Shown here in pieces: positions 4,226 through 6,860 of a DNA stretch of 6,860 nucleotides (positions are counted from its first letter, which is position 1; the number at the start of each line of letters is the position of its first letter). The position numbers were made by a program, and so were the translations under genes. Location: NCBI GenBank assembly GCA_048550035.1, contig JBLYYQ010000096.1, positions 1 through 6,860 of the forward strand, written 5' to 3'. The stretch comes from JBLYYQ01 sp048550035 (GTDB lineage Bacteria; Nitrospinota_A; UBA7883; JBLYYQ01). Below the pieces are notes generated by a model. The model had not been told where the DNA came from. It did no database searches and worked only from the letters and a program-made list of their open reading frames with translations.

Positions 4226-6860
4226 AACGAATCAATATTAGATAGCGACCTAGATATAATTATAAAGGCAGGCGCCGGTTGTGGCAAGACTAAGATATTG
4301 GTCGATCGTTATTTAGCTGAGCTTCGTAAAGAGTCAGATGGTCTATATGTTGGAGTTGATCGTTTAGCAGCAATAACATTTACAGAAAAAGCAGCAGAAG
4401 AGCTTCAATCAAGGTTAAGAGATAAAATCACTGAAGAGATAGAAAAATTAAGTGCTACATTTTTAGATAGTTCATCGAACAGCTTGATAGGTAGCTCGGC
4501 AAACTTAGAAGCTTCAATCAGTGCCACAAATCAAGAACATGGATTATTACTTAACCTTATTCGTCAACGCCAAGGGTTGGCATCAGGCTACATTTCGACC
4601 ATTCATTCATTTTGCGCAAGAATATTAAAGGAGAATTCAATAGCAGCTAGAGTTAATCCTGATTTTACTATTATCGATCCGATCAGTGCGTACAAACTAA
4701 GGCATGATGCAATAAAGGAGCTTATATTAAAACGGTTGCTTGCCAACGATAGTATCATTAAAAGCTGGGTTGCAAACTGTGGGTTTGAAAAACCGACCGG
4801 ACTAATTAGTCAGATTGCAAAAATTGCTGCTATAATTCGGCTATCAAATCAAGATTCGCAATCTATCCATAAATCGTATGCCGCTATTGTAGAGAAGTTG
4901 GCAGCGAGCAGTGATTGTTCCAAAGTAAATATTGATTCTATGATCGACAGTTTACGATTCATTAATGAAGATAATAAACGTATTAAAATTCAGTATGCAG
5001 AGGAACTACTCAAATTAAAGGAACCTCTGTTAGCTGGGCTGGAGCTAGATAAGATAGGTGATGCGATCGGTCTGGTTAGCAAGCTGCAATCCCATATAAA
5101 GCGTCATGAAGAGAAGCTTTCAACAGATGATATCGATAAGATTAAGAGTGCGATCAAAATTATTAGAACATCTGTTGACAAAAGAATAGAGGTCGATACT
5201 AGCAATAGTTTCAAAGCTATTGTATCACTAATTTTTGATGCAGAGAAACTTTACCAATTCAAAAAGTCTGTTACAGGCGAACTAGATTACGATGATCTAG
5301 AGATATTTACACTCAATCTTATAAAGCATAATAACGAGATCAGAGATGCTCTTCAAAAAAAGTTTGTAAAAATTATGGTTGATGAATTCCAAGATACAAA
5401 CGATCTTCAAAATGAATTGATTAGTTATCTTGCCCCTTTTGGATCTGGGAAACTTTTTGTAGTTGGTGATCGTAAGCAGGCGATATACCAGTTCAGAGGT
5501 TCAAATGTGGAGCTATTTGATTCAATAGCAAAGGAGGCATCAATCTCGAGTAACAGCCTATTTTATCTTAATAGGAACTATCGTTCAAACGAGCAGATCA
5601 TAAACTTTTGTAACCTCCTTGTCAAAGATATAAGTAAAGGCGACCGAAACGAGAATGAGTTAGATCTACTAACTCCAGCTTCACCTGCGAGCGAAGGTAA
5701 ATCAAACGGAGAGATAAGAATCGTTCAAGGTCCATTGGATGCTACTACTGTAGATAAGGTTCGAGAGCAAGAAGCTAACTATATTGTAAAGCTTATTGAC
5801 GATGCTGTGACTAATCATACAATGACGGTATATGATAAGACGATAAGTAGCAATCGAGCGGTACGCTATTCAGATTTTGGTATTTTATTTAGAGCATTTT
5901 CAGACATTAATATTTATGAGCGTGCATTCAAGCGAGCAGCGATTCCATACGAGCTATTCGGGGGAGGTGAGTTTTTTAACGCGCCAGAGGTTGTCGATTT
6001 TTTAAACTTACTAACTTTCATAGAAAACCGTTATGATAAGCTTGCATTTTTAGCAACTTTGCGATCACCTTTCGTTGCACTTTCCGATCAAACCTTACTA
6101 GAGTTGACTATCGCTTCAGATGGTACTCTGATCGACCATGATAGTTACCTAACAAAAGAAAAAGAGCCGTTGATAACAGACAAGTCTGAGCTTGTTGAGT
6201 TTAATCGATTTATTGATCTATATTTACGATGGGAAGAGTTAGCTGGCAGGCTATTACTTTCTGAACTGATGGAGGAGGTGTTAAGAGAATCAGGTTATAA
6301 CTCAATTTTACTTGGCAACGAGTTTGGATTCAGACAGCTTGCAAACATCCATAAACTAATTGAGAAAGGTAGAAAATTTGAGACTGGTAGTATATTGACC
6401 CTATCAGAATTCCTAGATGATTGCAACTTAGCAAAGCAGAGCGAGAAAGAGACTTCAGCAAACATTTATAAGAGTGACAATATGGTTAGCATATTGACAG
6501 TCCATAGTGCAAAAGGGCTTGAGTTTCCGATTATCATCCTTGCTAACATAGCAGCAAAAGCACCAACTTATTCAGCTCCAATAAACTTCTCAAGCAGGAG
6601 TGGACTTGGAGTTAAATGGTTTAATCAATTAACAGATAGCTGGTTAGAGCCATACTCATACCGACTCATTAAAGATGAGCAAAAGTCCGCTAGTGATGAT
6701 GAAGAGCTACGAGTGTTATATGTTGCTATGACAAGGGCATGCGATCACCTTATAATTCTTTTGCCAGATCACCTTCGACACAAGAGTGCGTGGGTTAAAC
6801 AAATCGCGGTACTTGCAAAAAAGGGGAGTGATATCATTACGCAAGATTCTTACAGTAGTG
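4214..6860 (+). CDS. addA: AddA-like UvrD/SF1 helicase subunit (3' end cut by window edge)
   Basis: The frame is open for 882 codons from ATG 4214, or 879 from the in-frame ATG 4223. Numbering here uses 4223. It encodes the motor subunit of an AddAB-type break-processing complex, an ATP-driven 3'-5' helicase. All SF1A motifs are visible: Walker A AGAGCGKT (K22), ITFTEKAAEEL (51-61), STIHSFC (125-131), LDYDDL (354-359), Walker B VDEFQDT (D387, E388), GDRKQAIYQFRG (415-426), NRNYRS (450-455), TVHSAKGLEFP (759-769), and motif VI EELRVLYVAMTRA (827-839, arginine finger R838). They look intact, so it should be an active ATPase. The N-terminus is short and leaves no room for a Q motif. A Ser-rich, low-complexity stretch lies at about 77-102. 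Family members run to about 1100-1250 residues with a C-terminal RecB-type nuclease, which would lie beyond the window. The frame overlaps addB by 8 bases (ATG 4214) or begins 1 base after it (4223). Confidence 0.92.
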   Translation, partial: MGDMNESILDSDLDIIIKAGAGCGKTKILVDRYLAELRKESDGLYVGVDRLAAITFTEKAAEELQSRLRDKITEEIEKLSATFLDSSSNSLIGSSANLEASISATNQEHGLLLNLIRQRQGLASGYISTIHSFCARILKENSIAARVNPDFTIIDPISAYKLRHDAIKELILKRLLANDSIIKSWVANCGFEKPTGLISQIAKIAAIIRLSNQDSQSIHKSYAAIVEKLAASSDCSKVNIDSMIDSLRFINEDNKRIKIQYAEELLKLKEPLLAGLELDKIGDAIGLVSKLQSHIKRHEEKLSTDDIDKIKSAIKIIRTSVDKRIEVDTSNSFKAIVSLIFDAEKLYQFKKSVTGELDYDDLEIFTLNLIKHNNEIRDALQKKFVKIMVDEFQDTNDLQNELISYLAPFGSGKLFVVGDRKQAIYQFRGSNVELFDSIAKEASISSNSLFYLNRNYRSNEQIINFCNLLVKDISKGDRNENELDLLTPASPASEGKSNGEIRIVQGPLDATTVDKVREQEANYIVKLIDDAVTNHTMTVYDKTISSNRAVRYSDFGILFRAFSDINIYERAFKRAAIPYELFGGGEFFNAPEVVDFLNLLTFIENRYDKLAFLATLRSPFVALSDQTLLELTIASDGTLIDHDSYLTKEKEPLITDKSELVEFNRFIDLYLRWEELAGRLLLSELMEEVLRESGYNSILLGNEFGFRQLANIHKLIEKGRKFETGSILTLSEFLDDCNLAKQSEKETSANIYKSDNMVSILTVHSAKGLEFPIIILANIAAKAPTYSAPINFSSRSGLGVKWFNQLTDSWLEPYSYRLIKDEQKSASDDEELRVLYVAMTRACDHLIILLPDHLRHKSAWVKQIAVLAKKGSDIITQDSYSS

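Noticed and set aside
913..6860. addB-addA pair as a novel anti-phage helicase-nuclease system
   Set aside because: The domain order, the Fe-S cysteines, the RecB-type nuclease motifs and the UvrD motifs all match housekeeping AddAB. No toxin, integrase, phage or other defence gene is nearby, and folB suggests a core chromosomal setting.

Overview
The window (about 37-38% G+C by eye, standard genetic code) is ordinary bacterial chromosome from a low-GC bacterium. No gene is diagnostic of a phylum, so I do not assign one. It holds four protein genes, two of them cut by the window edges, in two divergent blocks around an AT-rich intergenic region at 788-912.

Left block, minus strand, read right to left: a small single-domain cupin protein (787-440) with a strong Shine-Dalgarno, then a strong hairpin terminator (428-385), then a dihydroneopterin aldolase gene of folate synthesis (folB, 355 to beyond position 1). 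FolB lacks only a few C-terminal residues in this window.

Right block, plus strand: two tightly coupled genes for a two-subunit helicase-nuclease of the AddAB (RexAB/RecBCD-like) double-strand-break repair type. The first (913-4221) is the AddB-like subunit. It has a degenerate UvrD-like helicase body without a recognisable Walker A, followed by a RecB-family PD-(D/E)XK nuclease domain with the four-cysteine iron-sulfur signature. The second (4214 or 4223 to beyond 6860) is the AddA-like subunit, with a complete set of active SF1A helicase motifs. The window stops just after helicase motif VI, so its expected C-terminal nuclease domain is not visible. The reading frames overlap or abut at the junction, which implies co-translation. 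By family knowledge the two proteins form a heterodimer that unwinds and resects broken DNA ends to start RecA-dependent recombination.

I found no rRNA, tRNA, CRISPR array, insertion sequence or phage gene, and no convincing new system. Points worth a second look are the Walker A-less AddB, the non-ATG start of addB, two palindromes in the divergent intergenic region, the short SD-less folB leader behind a strong terminator, and a marked excess of GATC tetranucleotides.
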